Assembly (NCBI RefSeq): GCF_018130385.1
Contig: NZ_JAFCLU010000009.1
Location: forward strand, 186,001-250,000
DNA length: 64,000 nt
Source of the DNA: Bradyrhizobium sp. AUGA SZCCT0283
GTDB taxonomy: Bacteria; Pseudomonadota; Alphaproteobacteria; Rhizobiales; Xanthobacteraceae
Direction: 5' to 3'
In this document: positions 17,612 through 25,690 of the stretch, piece after piece
Position numbering within the stretch: position 1 is the first letter of the stretch
Layout: every line of letters starts with the position of its first letter
The notes under the pieces: generated by a model
What the model was told of the DNA's origin: nothing
Database searches by the model: none
What the model saw: only the letters and a program-made list of their open reading frames with translations
Translations under genes and position numbers: made by a program

Positions 17612-19282
17612 TTAGTTGACCCTGACAATGCGATCGGCGGCGGTCGGGCCGACCGGGCTGTTCGCCCCAAAATAGGCATGCAGCGCGTCGACGTCGTAGA
17701 TGCCGACCTGCGGCGCGGTTCCCTGGGTGAGCACGGTAAAACCGTCGCCGCCGACGAACAGGAAATTGTTGACGGTGACGCGATAGCTCGCGGCGGGATC
17801 GACCGGTTGCCCGTTCAGCGACATCCGTTCCGCAAGCACGCGCTCGCCGTCCGGCTTCGATCCGTCCCACGCATAGCCAAAACCCCTCGACACCTGCAGG
17901 ATCCTTGGCCGCTTCGGATCGAGCCATTGCTGCTCCAGCATGTCCTTGATCTGTTTCCCGGTCAGCGTGATCGTCACCAGTTGATTGCGGAACGGCTGGC
18001 TGGCGAACAGGTCGGCATAGGTCACCGCGCCGTCCTCTCTGCGCGTGACGTCGGCGCGCACGCCGCCGGGATTGGTGAAGGCGATGACCGCGCCGCCTTT
18101 CGCATCAAGGCTGGTCGCCGCAAGCTGCGCGTCCGCGATGATGTCGCCGAGCGGGCTTTCGCCGGCATTGTTGGGCACGCGCGACAGCGTGGCCGTCACC
18201 GAACCCGCCGGGCGGTTGGCGATCGGTGCGGCAACCCTGTCATAGGCTTCCAGCAGCGCGGTTTGCCTGATGTCCTTCGCAAGCGTCGCTGATCGCACGA
18301 TGTTGTTGTCGGCCTTAGCGCTGACCACGTCGCGCGTGACGGGATCGAGCTTGAGATCAACAGCGGTGACGAGCGTGCCGTATTTGTCGCCTGATGTGAC
18401 GAGCCGCCCGTCGACCTCGCAGACATAGGCGCGGTGGGTGTGACCGGTGACCACGACATCCACCGCGTGATCGAATTTCTTGACGATATCGACGATCGGT
18501 CCCGAAATGCCAGGGCATTCGTTGTAGTCTCCGGTCGGCAGCCCGCCTTCATGGATCAGCACGACGATGGCCTCGACGCCGCGTGCTTTCAGTTCCGGGA
18601 TCAGCGCATTGACCGTCTCGGCTTCGTCGCGAAACTCTAGATCGGCAATGCCAACCGGCGAGACGAGACCCGGCGTGCCCTTCAAGGTCAGGCCGATGAA
18701 GGCGACCGGAATGCCGTCGAAGCTGCGGATTTCGTAAGGGGGAAACACGGTCTTGCCGCTGCTCTTCTCGAACGTGCTGGCGGCGAGATAGCGAAATTTC
18801 GCGCCGGCAAACGGATGCGGTCCCAGGCATTGGTCGACCGGGTGGCAGCCGCCATGCTGCATGCGCAACAGTTCGTCCTTGCCCTCGTCGAATTCGTGAT
18901 TGCCGACCGAGGAAATATTCAAGCCCATCGTCGACAGCGCCTCGACCGTCGGCTCGTCATGGAACATCGCCGACAAAAACGGGCTGGCGCCGATCAGGTC
19001 GCCGGCCGCGACGAAGATCGTATTCCTGTGACCCTCGCGAAGCTGGTCCACCAGCGTCGCCATGTGTTCGGCGCCGCCGGCAGGGACGGTGATCTTCCTG
19101 GTCTTGTCCTCGGGATCGGCAATCGTGATCCCGCCCGGCGGCGGGCGGAGGTAGCCGTGAAAATCGTTGATCGCGAGAATGCGCAGGTCGACGGGGGCGG
19201 GGGTTTGGGCCTTGCCTGGTGCGGCCAGGCAGAGGGCGGCGAGCAGTGCAAACGCAGGGATAGGACGAAGGAAAGCGCTCAT
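17612..19282 (-). CDS. Exported metallophosphatase / 5'-nucleotidase
   Basis: A 556-residue exported protein with a signal peptide (RPIPAFALLAALCLAAPGKAQ). The N-terminal calcineurin-like metallophosphatase domain has its metal motifs in order: LAINDFHGY, AAGDLIGASPFLS, VGNHEFDEG and VVTGHTHRAY. The C-terminal 5'-nucleotidase domain ends with SYRVTVNNFLFVGGDGF. It should hydrolyse nucleotides or related phosphate esters in the periplasm to scavenge nucleosides and phosphate. I chose ATG 19282, since the 23 open codons upstream run into a repeat. Confidence 0.92.
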   Translation of the reverse strand: MSAFLRPIPAFALLAALCLAAPGKAQTPAPVDLRILAINDFHGYLRPPPGGITIADPEDKTRKITVPAGGAEHMATLVDQLREGHRNTIFVAAGDLIGASPFLSAMFHDEPTVEALSTMGLNISSVGNHEFDEGKDELLRMQHGGCHPVDQCLGPHPFAGAKFRYLAASTFEKSSGKTVFPPYEIRSFDGIPVAFIGLTLKGTPGLVSPVGIADLEFRDEAETVNALIPELKARGVEAIVVLIHEGGLPTGDYNECPGISGPIVDIVKKFDHAVDVVVTGHTHRAYVCEVDGRLVTSGDKYGTLVTAVDLKLDPVTRDVVSAKADNNIVRSATLAKDIRQTALLEAYDRVAAPIANRPAGSVTATLSRVPNNAGESPLGDIIADAQLAATSLDAKGGAVIAFTNPGGVRADVTRREDGAVTYADLFASQPFRNQLVTITLTGKQIKDMLEQQWLDPKRPRILQVSRGFGYAWDGSKPDGERVLAERMSLNGQPVDPAASYRVTVNNFLFVGGDGFTVLTQGTAPQVGIYDVDALHAYFGANSPVGPTAADRIVRVN

Positions 19283-19310
19283 GACTTTGACATAGCAGCC
19301 TAATGTGTCC

Positions 19311-19397
19311 CCGTCATTGCGAGCGCAGCGAAGCAATCCATCGCGCCGCATGAAGAAAGAATGGATTGCTTCGTCGCTGCGCTCCTCGCAATGACGG
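19311..19397. repeat. Inverted repeat of the CATTGCGAGCGCAGCGAAG family
   Basis: Copies at 19311-19340 and 19362-19397 face each other and can form a long hairpin between two co-oriented genes. The enoyl-CoA hydratase transcript ends into it. This is a separate palindromic family from the GGATGGGT REPs served by the RAYT. Confidence 0.72.
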
Positions 19398-19420
19398 TGG
19401 GGCGAACGCGCGCCTTTCGC

Positions 19421-20182
19421 TCACCCCTTCTTCCGCGCAAAGAACGCCTTGAACGCGGCGACCGCTTCCTTCGAGCGCATCCGTTCGCCGAACAGATGGC
19501 CTTCCTGGTCGATCCGGCGCGTCATGTCCTCGGGCGGCAGCTTCAACAGTTTTCGCGAGATCGCGACCGCTTCGGCCGGCAGCGCGCAGATCTCGCGGGC
19601 CACCTTGCGCGCCTCGGCCTCGGTATGGCCGGGCGCCACCACCACATTGACGAAGCCGGCTTCGCGGGCGTCGTCGGCGGAGAAGGTGCGGCCCATCACC
19701 AGCATGGAAAAGGCGCGCTGGTGGCCCATGGTGCGCGGCATCAGCAGGCTGGAGGCGCCTTCCGGCACCAGCCCGAGATGGATGAACGGCGTCGAGAAGG
19801 TCGCGGTCTTGCTCGCCAGCACGTAATCGCAATGGAACAGCATGGTGGTGCCGATGCCGATCGCGACGCCGTCGACGGCGGCGATGATCGGCTTGACGTT
19901 GTGCGCCAGCGAGTAGAGAAATTTGGCGGCATTGGAGGCGCGCGGCGCGTCGCTGTTGGAGGTGCCGTCTTTGAGGAAATCCTCCAGATCGTTGCCGGCG
20001 GTGAACACGCCCGAGCCGCCGGTGATGATGATGCAGCGGATATCGGGGTTGTTCTGCGCCTTGTCGATGGCATCGCTCATCGCGCGATACATGTCTTGCG
20101 TGATCGCGTTCTTCTTCTCGGGCCGCCGCAACGTGATCACGCGCGTCGCATCTTCGTCCGACACAATGAGGTGTTCGGTCAT
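19421..20182 (-). CDS. Enoyl-CoA hydratase/isomerase family protein
   Basis: A 253-residue crotonase-fold protein. The oxyanion-hole regions are visible as FTAGNDLEDFLKDG and AVDGVAIGIGTTMLFHCDYV. The second catalytic region reads FIHLGLVPEGASSLLMPRTMG, so the Glu in VPEG is in the position of the hydratase catalytic residue. It would act on fatty or aromatic acyl-CoA, but the substrate is unknown. The start is ATG 20182 (MTEHLIVSDE). It is transcribed away from the VOC gene, which starts 130 bases further on. Confidence 0.9.
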   Translation of the reverse strand: MTEHLIVSDEDATRVITLRRPEKKNAITQDMYRAMSDAIDKAQNNPDIRCIIITGGSGVFTAGNDLEDFLKDGTSNSDAPRASNAAKFLYSLAHNVKPIIAAVDGVAIGIGTTMLFHCDYVLASKTATFSTPFIHLGLVPEGASSLLMPRTMGHQRAFSMLVMGRTFSADDAREAGFVNVVVAPGHTEAEARKVAREICALPAEAVAISRKLLKLPPEDMTRRIDQEGHLFGERMRSKEAVAAFKAFFARKKG

Positions 20183-20311
20183 GAACTCGCCCCTAAAAGC
20201 AGGCGGCGACGGTGCCGCTGGCCAATCATCCGCCGACATCCTACATGATCCGGCAAAAGGCCCAACAACTCCCTGCGATTTTTCGGGGGATGTGACTGCG
20301 AGGATAGTGCA

Positions 20312-21265
20312 ATGCAGCTAGGCGGAATTCATCATCTGACCGCGATCTCGGCAAAGCCCCGGGACAATCTGGCGTTTTACACCGCGCTCCTCGGCATGCG
20401 GCTGGTGAAAAAGACCGTCAACCAGGACGACGTCAGCGCCTATCACCTGTTCTATGCCGACGGCAAAGCCAATCCCGGCACCGATCTCACCTTCTTTGAT
20501 TTTCCGGCAGCCCCCGAGCGGCGCGGAACCAATTCGATCTCGCGCACGGGCTTGCGCGTCTCGGGCGAGAAGACCCTCGGCTACTGGCGGGATCGTCTGA
20601 AAAACGCCGGCGCCGAGACCGGCGATATCGTCGAGGTCGACGGCCGGCTGACGCTGCCGTTCGAGGACGGCGAGGGCCAGCGCCTGGTGCTGGTCGACGA
20701 CGGGGCCGCGGGCGCCGCCTCGCCATGGGAGCGCAGCCCGGTGCCGGCAGAGCACCAGATCCGCGGCCTCGGTCCGATCGTGCTGACCGTGCAGGAGCTG
20801 TCGCGCACTGCCTTCGTGCTGACCGAGGTCATGAACATGCGCCGCGTGCGCGAGTATGCCGCCCACGGCGCGCAGATCCATGTGTTCGAGATGGGCGAGG
20901 CAAGGGGAGAGAGCAGCCCCGCCGCCGAACTGCATGTGCTCGAAGACAAGGAAACGCCGGTCGCGCGGCAAGGCGCCGGCGGCGTTCACCACGTCGCGTT
21001 CCGCACGCCGGATGAGGCGCAATATCACGCCTGGACGCACCGCCTGAACGAGCTCCGCGTCCCCAACAGCGGCGAGATCGACCGCTTCTATTTCCGCAGC
21101 CTCTATTTCCGCGAGCCCAACGGCATTTTGTTCGAGATCGCCACTGACGGCCCGGGCTTTGCGACCGACGAGCCGATGGAGACGCTGGGCGAGAGGCTGG
21201 CGCTGCCGCCGTTCCTGGAGCCGCGACGGGCGGCGATCGAGGCGGGGCTGAAGCCGATTGGGTAA
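20312..21265 (+). CDS. VOC-family ring-cleaving dioxygenase-like protein
   Basis: A 317-residue protein with two glyoxalase/bleomycin-resistance (VOC) modules, like the MhqO/MhqE hydroquinone dioxygenases. The first metal ligand region is [10 protein letters not shown] near the N-terminus. The second module starts [19 protein letters not shown], and the Glu ligand is in [13 protein letters not shown]. Members use Fe(II) to open hydroquinone-type rings or act in thiol-dependent detoxification. The gene stands alone, followed by a block of REP elements. Confidence 0.85.
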   Translation: MQLGGIHHLTAISAKPRDNLAFYTALLGMRLVKKTVNQDDVSAYHLFYADGKANPGTDLTFFDFPAAPERRGTNSISRTGLRVSGEKTLGYWRDRLKNAGAETGDIVEVDGRLTLPFEDGEGQRLVLVDDGAAGAASPWERSPVPAEHQIRGLGPIVLTVQELSRTAFVLTEVMNMRRVREYAAHGAQIHVFEMGEARGESSPAAELHVLEDKETPVARQGAGGVHHVAFRTPDEAQYHAWTHRLNELRVPNSGEIDRFYFRSLYFREPNGILFEIATDGPGFATDEPMETLGERLALPPFLEPRRAAIEAGLKPIG

Positions 21266-21269
21266 GCTT

Positions 21270-21501
21270 CGTAGGATGGGTGGAGCGCAGCGATACCCAT
21301 CATCGCCGGACAAGCGTAGAACCGTAGCCCGGATGAGCGCAGCGACATCCGGGGCTTCAGCCGACTATCCATCCCCGCACGTCGCTGCGTTGATGCGGGC
21401 TACGCGCTGAGCCGATTTCGCAGGATGGGTAGAGCGAAGCGAAACCCATCACTGTTCTCCGTCGCAATTGATGGGTATCGCTGCGCTCCACCCATCCTAC
21501 G
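21270..21501. repeat. Cluster of REP elements
   Basis: Three GGATGGGT-family copies are visible. One at 21270-21301 has one mismatch to the RAYT-flanking copy. One at 21419-21450 is diverged. One at 21470-21501 is inverted. A TAGCCCGGATG-family copy lies at about 21324-21355, and its diverged partner (CGGGCTAC end) at about 21374-21402. The arrangement of facing copies matches a BIME-like mosaic. It fills the space between the VOC gene and the vapBC promoter. Confidence 0.83.
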
Positions 21502-21531
21502 GGCTTGGTCACCGCAACTTCTTGGTGCACG

Positions 21532-21573
21532 TTGCGGAATTCGGATGTGTATAGTATTATCTTTTCATACACA
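21532..21573 (+). promoter_or_regulatory. vapBC promoter and operator
   Basis: A -35 TTGCGG (21532-21537), 17-base spacer and -10 TATTAT (21555-21560) are overlaid by a perfect 7-base inverted repeat, TGTGTAT (21546-21552) and ATACACA (21567-21573). This is the expected place for the VapBC complex to repress its own operon. The start codon is at 21593. Confidence 0.66.
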
Positions 21574-21592
21574 TCGCGACGGGACATCGGCC

Positions 21593-21799
21593 ATGCGCAC
21601 CAATATCGACATCGACGATGCGCTGATGGCGGAAGCGCAGAAGGCTTCCGGACATCAAACCAAGAAGCAGACGGTGGAGCAGGCGCTCCGTTTGATGATC
21701 AGGCTGCGAGGTCAGCAGGAGGTCGGCGGGGCGTTCGGCAAATACCGCTGGCGCGGCAACCTCGCCCGCAGTCGCAAGGGACGAGCAGCGGCCGGGTGA
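21593..21799 (+). CDS. vapB: VapB-type antitoxin
   Basis: A 68-residue ribbon-helix-helix antitoxin starting MRTNIDIDDALMAEAQKAS, then TKKQTVEQALRLMIRL. The C-terminal tail FGKYRWRGNLARSR is the segment that in VapB proteins enters the toxin active site. I placed the start at ATG 21593, just downstream of the palindromic operator. The longer frame from 21425 runs through REP sequence. The stop overlaps the toxin start by four bases. Confidence 0.9.
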   Translation: MRTNIDIDDALMAEAQKASGHQTKKQTVEQALRLMIRLRGQQEVGGAFGKYRWRGNLARSRKGRAAAG

Positions 21800-22197
21800 T
21801 CGTCGTCGACAGCAGCGTTTGGATCGACTTCCTCAACGGCCGCAATGCGCCGCATGTCCGGCGGCTCCGCGCGCTCCTCGGCATGGAAGAGATCGTCGTG
21901 GGCGACCTGATGCTTTGCGAGGTGCTGCAGGGTCTCGACAGCGAGCGGGCGGCCCGGGAAGTCGAGGCTCTGCTGCGCCGCTTCGAGATCGTGTCAATGG
22001 CCGGCGATGCGATCGCCACCATTGCGGCCCGCAATTTCCGTTCCTTGCGCCGGCGCGGCATCACGGTTCGCAAGACCATCGACCTCTTGATCGGCACCTG
22101 GTGCATCGAGAACCGCAGGCCACTGCTTCACAACGACAGCGATTTCCGGCCGATGGCGCGGTATCTGGGGCTGGTCGAAGTGCCGGCGCAGGTGTGA
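21796..22197 (+). CDS. vapC: VapC-type PIN-domain toxin
   Basis: A 133-residue PIN-domain ribonuclease toxin that would cleave tRNA or rRNA when free of VapB. The acidic active-site residues are visible as VVDSSVWIDFLNG (first Asp), LMLCEVLQGL (Glu), RKTIDLLIGTWCIE (Asp) and LLHNDSDFRPMA (Asp). It begins at GTG 21796, overlapping the vapB stop as GTGA. All four acidic positions are kept, so it looks functional. The cleaved RNA is unknown. Confidence 0.92.
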   Translation: MIVVDSSVWIDFLNGRNAPHVRRLRALLGMEEIVVGDLMLCEVLQGLDSERAAREVEALLRRFEIVSMAGDAIATIAARNFRSLRRRGITVRKTIDLLIGTWCIENRRPLLHNDSDFRPMARYLGLVEVPAQV

Positions 22198-22279
22198 AAG
22201 GCCGGTGAAGATGCGACTAGTTAAGTGCACGCCCTAGGCGTTGCGCCAAAACACTAATTTCCCGAGCCAATTCAACGTG

Positions 22280-22850
22280 ATTTGCCCCGTCCAGTCCCTT
22301 CGGCAAAAACAATTCTCTTCTCGGCCACCCCAAATCAGCACTATCAATCCCGCCGTCTCATCCCTCACGAGGGGCGGATCGCGATCGTCACGGACGCGGG
22401 GTGGGATGCGGTGGACGTGGGCAGCGTCAGGCGCGAGATGGTGTTTGCAGGGCGGTTTCGGCCGTGAGTGAGCACAGCGCGCAAGACGACGACGCTGCAG
22501 CGTACGGCAAAACCGTGTGGTCCTGGCATCCGTGGCTGATGTCAAGCTGCCGGTGGCGAAGTTGGTCCAACCGGATCGATTTTGCCATCAAGCCGGCAGC
22601 GATGGAGGCAAAAGGAATTCGTCTCCAAGGAGAGCGCGGCATAAGCCGTCAAACCATTGCGCAGGGAATGCCGGAGTGCTCCGGCTGTACCTGTATGCTC
22701 GTGTGCGCTCACTTCCACTCATTGCACACGAGACCGCGGGTGCAGCAAGCACCCGGCATTCCCTGCTCCCTCATTTTAGAGGGAAGGAATTCCAGCAAAC
22801 CTCGGGCGCAAGTCGCGCCGCGAGATGGTGAAGTCATGTTTACGAACGTT
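22280..22850. repeat. Composite intergenic repeat with nested stems, candidate structured RNA
   Basis: No convincing gene lies here. Perfect 14-base arms, GCAGGGAATGCCGG (22661-22674) and CCGGCATTCCCTGC (22753-22766), enclose a smaller hairpin CCGGAG-TG-CTCCGG (22671-22684). They also enclose a 9-base stem, CTCGTGTGC with GCACACGAG, at about 22698-22732. Fragments of this sequence, often mis-called as Arg/Cys-rich proteins, recur between Bradyrhizobium genes in my recollection. It may be a mobile non-coding repeat or a transcribed RNA. Confidence 0.5.
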
Positions 22851-22913
22851 GACGCAAACAAGTTCGTTGTGCCCGGCAAGGAGCCGCGCCAGCGTGAGGT
22901 AGCATGCAGCTTC

Positions 22914-23129
22914 TCAGGCTTCGTTCTTCGGAACGTACTTCCCGAGCACGCATTTGTAGCTCTGCAATCGCCACGCGTGATACGGCCCCTTGGCGAGCCA
23001 GTCGGCAATCCCGATCTGCGCGTTGACCGCGCAGGCGCTCATGGTGATGCCGGACTGGTCGCTGGTGGTGACGACCTTTTCGAGACAAAGCTGGCTGTTG
23101 CAGAGAACGGCGACGAGAGTGATGAGCAT
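22914..23129 (-). CDS. Small exported protein of unknown function
   Basis: A 71-residue protein from ATG 23129, with GAAGG five bases upstream deciding the start over GTG 23159. It begins with a signal-peptide-like MLITLVAVLCNSQLCLEKVV. The mature part holds ACAVNAQIGIADWLAKGPYHAWRLQSYKCVLG, with several Cys that could form disulfides. I recognise no family. Similar short proteins are common orphans in rhizobia. Confidence 0.6.
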   Translation of the reverse strand: MLITLVAVLCNSQLCLEKVVTTSDQSGITMSACAVNAQIGIADWLAKGPYHAWRLQSYKCVLGKYVPKNEA

Positions 23130-23707
23130 GGCGACCTTCGTTGAATAAGGAATATCCACTTCGTTCAGCCAATGCAGGGTTCATGCCAACATTGGTGCAC
23201 GCCGTTTTTTTGGACGCCCCTTACGCGAATTGCCCGGCAAAAACGCAACACTTCCGTAGCCGTGCTTTTTTTTGCGCGGGACGGATACCGGCAACGCCGG
23301 GGAATGCGAATTGCATTGAGAGTAGCGGCGGGCGTGGACGATTCGCAAAGCGTAGAACTACGGGACCGCATCGGAATGGCCATGACTGTCTTAACGCTGC
23401 AACAGTTCTGGATTGCCGTGCCTGGGCCTCCACCCATCCTGCAAATCGGGCACACTCGAAGAACGAGGATGCGAACTCGGAAATTCAGATGGCCCGGTTG
23501 ATTTCGCCCTCGAAGCGCATTTCGCACTCACTCCCGACATCGCGCCATGCTCGTTTCGCGTCCACGCGTGAAGCGGTTCCCTCCGGCGATCGGAATGAGA
23601 CATTAGTGCAACAACCATCGTCCTAAATTCCGGGAGGCGCATCGTTGTGCAGCTACATCCTGCCGACGCAGATATAATCGCAGCAATGGTTCGAGTAGGA
23701 GTTTTCG
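23130..23707. other. Intergenic region, no gene supported
   Basis: About 580 bases with several overlapping short frames on both strands, none with recognisable family features, a good ribosome site or a signal peptide. I see no RNA gene. A GTAGGAG ribosome site at its end belongs to the next gene. Confidence 0.45.
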
Positions 23708-23899
23708 ATGTCGAAGTTTGCGATTGGCGAGCAAGTCGAAAACATGGCCAACGATCACGAGTCGGGCGCGGTTGTCGCCGTGTTTCCGACCGTTGACGGA
23801 AGCTTTAGATATGCCGTCGACACGGAAGGTTACGGCGCGCTTCAGTTCTTCGCCGAGGAGAAGCTGGCTTTCGCCGTTGCGAGGCGGGGGGCCACATGA
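23708..23899 (+). CDS. Small conserved-looking protein of unknown function
   Basis: A 63-residue protein (MSKFAIGEQVENMANDHESG). It has a good ribosome site, GTAGGAG, 8 bases before ATG 23708. The start FAIGEQVENMANDHESGAVVAVF resembles a small beta-barrel (KOW- or SH3-like) fold, but this is only a pattern impression. It overlaps the next gene by four bases (ATGA), so the two are translationally coupled. Confidence 0.65.
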   Translation: MSKFAIGEQVENMANDHESGAVVAVFPTVDGSFRYAVDTEGYGALQFFAEEKLAFAVARRGAT

Positions 23900-25020
23900 C
23901 AGGCCGTGCAACCACGCAAGCGATCTCCGCGACCGAACTTAACGAGGGCGACAGCGATGCTGTGCGCATCAGGCACCAGCTTGACGCCTGGGCCAATGCC
24001 TCAAATCGCACCCCCAGATTGGTGGCGACGCCTGCGGAAAACATAGGCGTTGAAGCATCTGGCGAGACGCCCTTGCCGGCAGCGAAGCGCGGCCGCGCCT
24101 CTCCGGCAACCAGTCGCGCCAAGGCTGCCAAGGGCACCAAGGCCAAGGCAGCCAGGACAACCAAGGCCAGGACAGAAGAGGCCGATGGCGAGCCCGAGGC
24201 GCCCAACGCGCCGCTTGAGCCGCTGACCGTTTCCGTCGCACCCATCATGCCGGAGGCAGTTCCCACCACGCCGGAGCGCGCACGCACCAGCCGCGCCTTT
24301 GCCCTTGTTGCCGCACTCGCACTGGCGACGGTTGCTGCCTATTTTTCCGTCGCGGGCATGGCCGAAATATTTCCCGGCGCGCCGGTTGCGGTCATGGTGC
24401 TCGCCGCCACCATGGAAGCCGGCAAGCTCGTGATCGCCGGATGGCTGGCCGCGCATTGGCGCCGGACCAACTGGAAAATGCGTTTCGTCATGGTCGCCCT
24501 CGTTGCCGGCCTCGCGCTCATCAACGCCGCCGGTGTGTTCGGCAAGCTGGTCGAGGCGCATGTCAGCGTGGCGGCCTCGTCGCGTTCCGGCGTCACGGAG
24601 CGCCTTGAAGCGCTCGACGCCCACGTTACGGCGCAAACGGCTCTCGTTGCCGACCTCGCCGGCCGCATCGCGCAAATCGACCGGGCCGTGGACGAATCGA
24701 CGCGGCTTGGCCGGGTGACGCGGGCCATCAACATCGCCACGCAACAGCGTGTGACGCGGGATGGGTTGGATACGCAGCGGCAGGCGGCGACCACAACGCT
24801 GGTCGGCCTGCAGGCGCAACGCGCCGCGCTGGCCGGTGAACGTTCCCGCATCGAGGCATCCGCAGGCCCGATCCAGTATCTTGCGATGATGGTCGGTGCC
24901 GCGCCCGAAGTCGCGGTGCGATGGCTGATACTCTTGATGGTGCTGTGCTGCGATCCCGCAGCGATCGCCTTGACGGTCGCGGCGGCTGGTTCGCGGGGCG
25001 AGCGAACCCGGCATGCGTAG
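23896..25020 (+). CDS. Membrane protein with low-complexity N-terminus and coiled coil
   Basis: A 374-residue protein. The first 130 residues are Ala/Lys/Pro-rich (KAAKGTKAKAARTTKART) and probably disordered. Three membrane segments follow (about residues 136-153, 159-178 and 195-211). A helical coiled-coil region then runs at about 215-320 (LEALDAHVTAQTALVADLAG). A last hydrophobic segment lies at about 338-360. I do not recognise the family. Layout with a Lys-rich tail and coiled coil suggests a structural or phage-type membrane factor. It is coupled to the 63-residue gene upstream. Confidence 0.68.
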   Translation: MTGRATTQAISATELNEGDSDAVRIRHQLDAWANASNRTPRLVATPAENIGVEASGETPLPAAKRGRASPATSRAKAAKGTKAKAARTTKARTEEADGEPEAPNAPLEPLTVSVAPIMPEAVPTTPERARTSRAFALVAALALATVAAYFSVAGMAEIFPGAPVAVMVLAATMEAGKLVIAGWLAAHWRRTNWKMRFVMVALVAGLALINAAGVFGKLVEAHVSVAASSRSGVTERLEALDAHVTAQTALVADLAGRIAQIDRAVDESTRLGRVTRAINIATQQRVTRDGLDTQRQAATTTLVGLQAQRAALAGERSRIEASAGPIQYLAMMVGAAPEVAVRWLILLMVLCCDPAAIALTVAAAGSRGERTRHA

Positions 25021-25156
25021 CCCGGATGAGCCAACGGGTCGCGCGAATGCGCGCCCGACGACGAGCGCATTGCGCTCGCACAGTGATGACAGGCTCCGCG
25101 ACATCCGGGGCTTCAGCTTCTCTCCCGCATGTCGCTGCGCTCATGCGGGCTACTCG
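25016..25156. repeat. REP of the TAGCCCGGATG family with an internal insertion
   Basis: The element starts as GTAGCCCGGATGAGC at about 25017, is interrupted by about 60 bases of GC-rich sequence, and resumes with GCGACATCCGGGGCTTCAG. A facing partner ends GCGGGCTAC near 25156. It resembles the copy pair at 21324-21402, but enlarged by the inserted segment. Confidence 0.6.
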
Positions 25157-25243
25157 CTGCGTTAACGACGAGATGAATCATCGGCCGACGCACCATCAGC
25201 AACGACTCGCCTAAAGCCGATATCAGGCGTATAAGTATTTCCC

Positions 25244-25573
25244 ATGAGTTGGGATGCGAAAGACGTAGCACTGCTCAAAGAACTCTGGGCCGCGGGCCAC
25301 AGCGCCGGTCAGATCGCAAGTCGGCTCGGCTACAGCCGCAACGCCGTGAGCGCCAAGCTGAAGCGCATGGGCCACAAGCGGGGTCACAAGCCACCGACGG
25401 CCAACCCCAGGATCGTGGCCGTGCCGACGCGAAAGCCGGCGCTCGCGGCAGCCTGCGCCCGGCCGGTGGACAGGGTGATGTCGAAGTCCAAGCCGGTCGC
25501 GAAGCAGGCCAGGGAACTCACCAAGCGTGAGCTCTACGCCATGCTGGCCAATGCGGTCAGGAACACGGGCTGA
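25244..25573 (+). CDS. GcrA-like cell cycle regulator family protein
   Basis: A 109-residue protein whose N-terminal 45 residues are a GcrA-type helix-turn-helix: MSWDAKDVALLKELWAAG, then HSAGQIASRLGYSRNAVSAK. In Caulobacter GcrA binds sigma-70 and methylated promoters to control cell-cycle genes. This copy is shorter than GcrA (about 170 residues) and lacks the recognisable C-terminal sigma-interacting domain, so it may be a paralogue with another role. It converges with the M15-like gene. Confidence 0.78.
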   Translation: MSWDAKDVALLKELWAAGHSAGQIASRLGYSRNAVSAKLKRMGHKRGHKPPTANPRIVAVPTRKPALAAACARPVDRVMSKSKPVAKQARELTKRELYAMLANAVRNTG

Positions 25574-25614
25574 CGCTTACTGCGGCGCGTTCGAGAGCAG
25601 AGGGTATGATCGAT

Positions 25615-25675
25615 CCGCTCCTGACAGGAGCGGAGGCGGGGCAAGTCTGCGGCCTTCCCGTGACGGGCGGGAAGG
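25615..25675. terminator. Tandem hairpins between convergent genes
   Basis: Two stems in a row: CCGCTCCT (25615-25622) / AGGAGCGG (25626-25633), and CCTTCCCG (25653-25660) / CGGGAAGG (25668-25675). They lie between the stops of the GcrA-like and M15-like genes and are suited to ending transcription from both sides. Confidence 0.65.
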
Positions 25676-25690
25676 GCGTGCTCGAACCGG

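Noticed and set aside
22401..23144. 247-residue frame in the composite repeat
   Set aside because: Sequence is dominated by inverted-repeat arms and matches the type of repeat often mis-called as protein; no fold or family.
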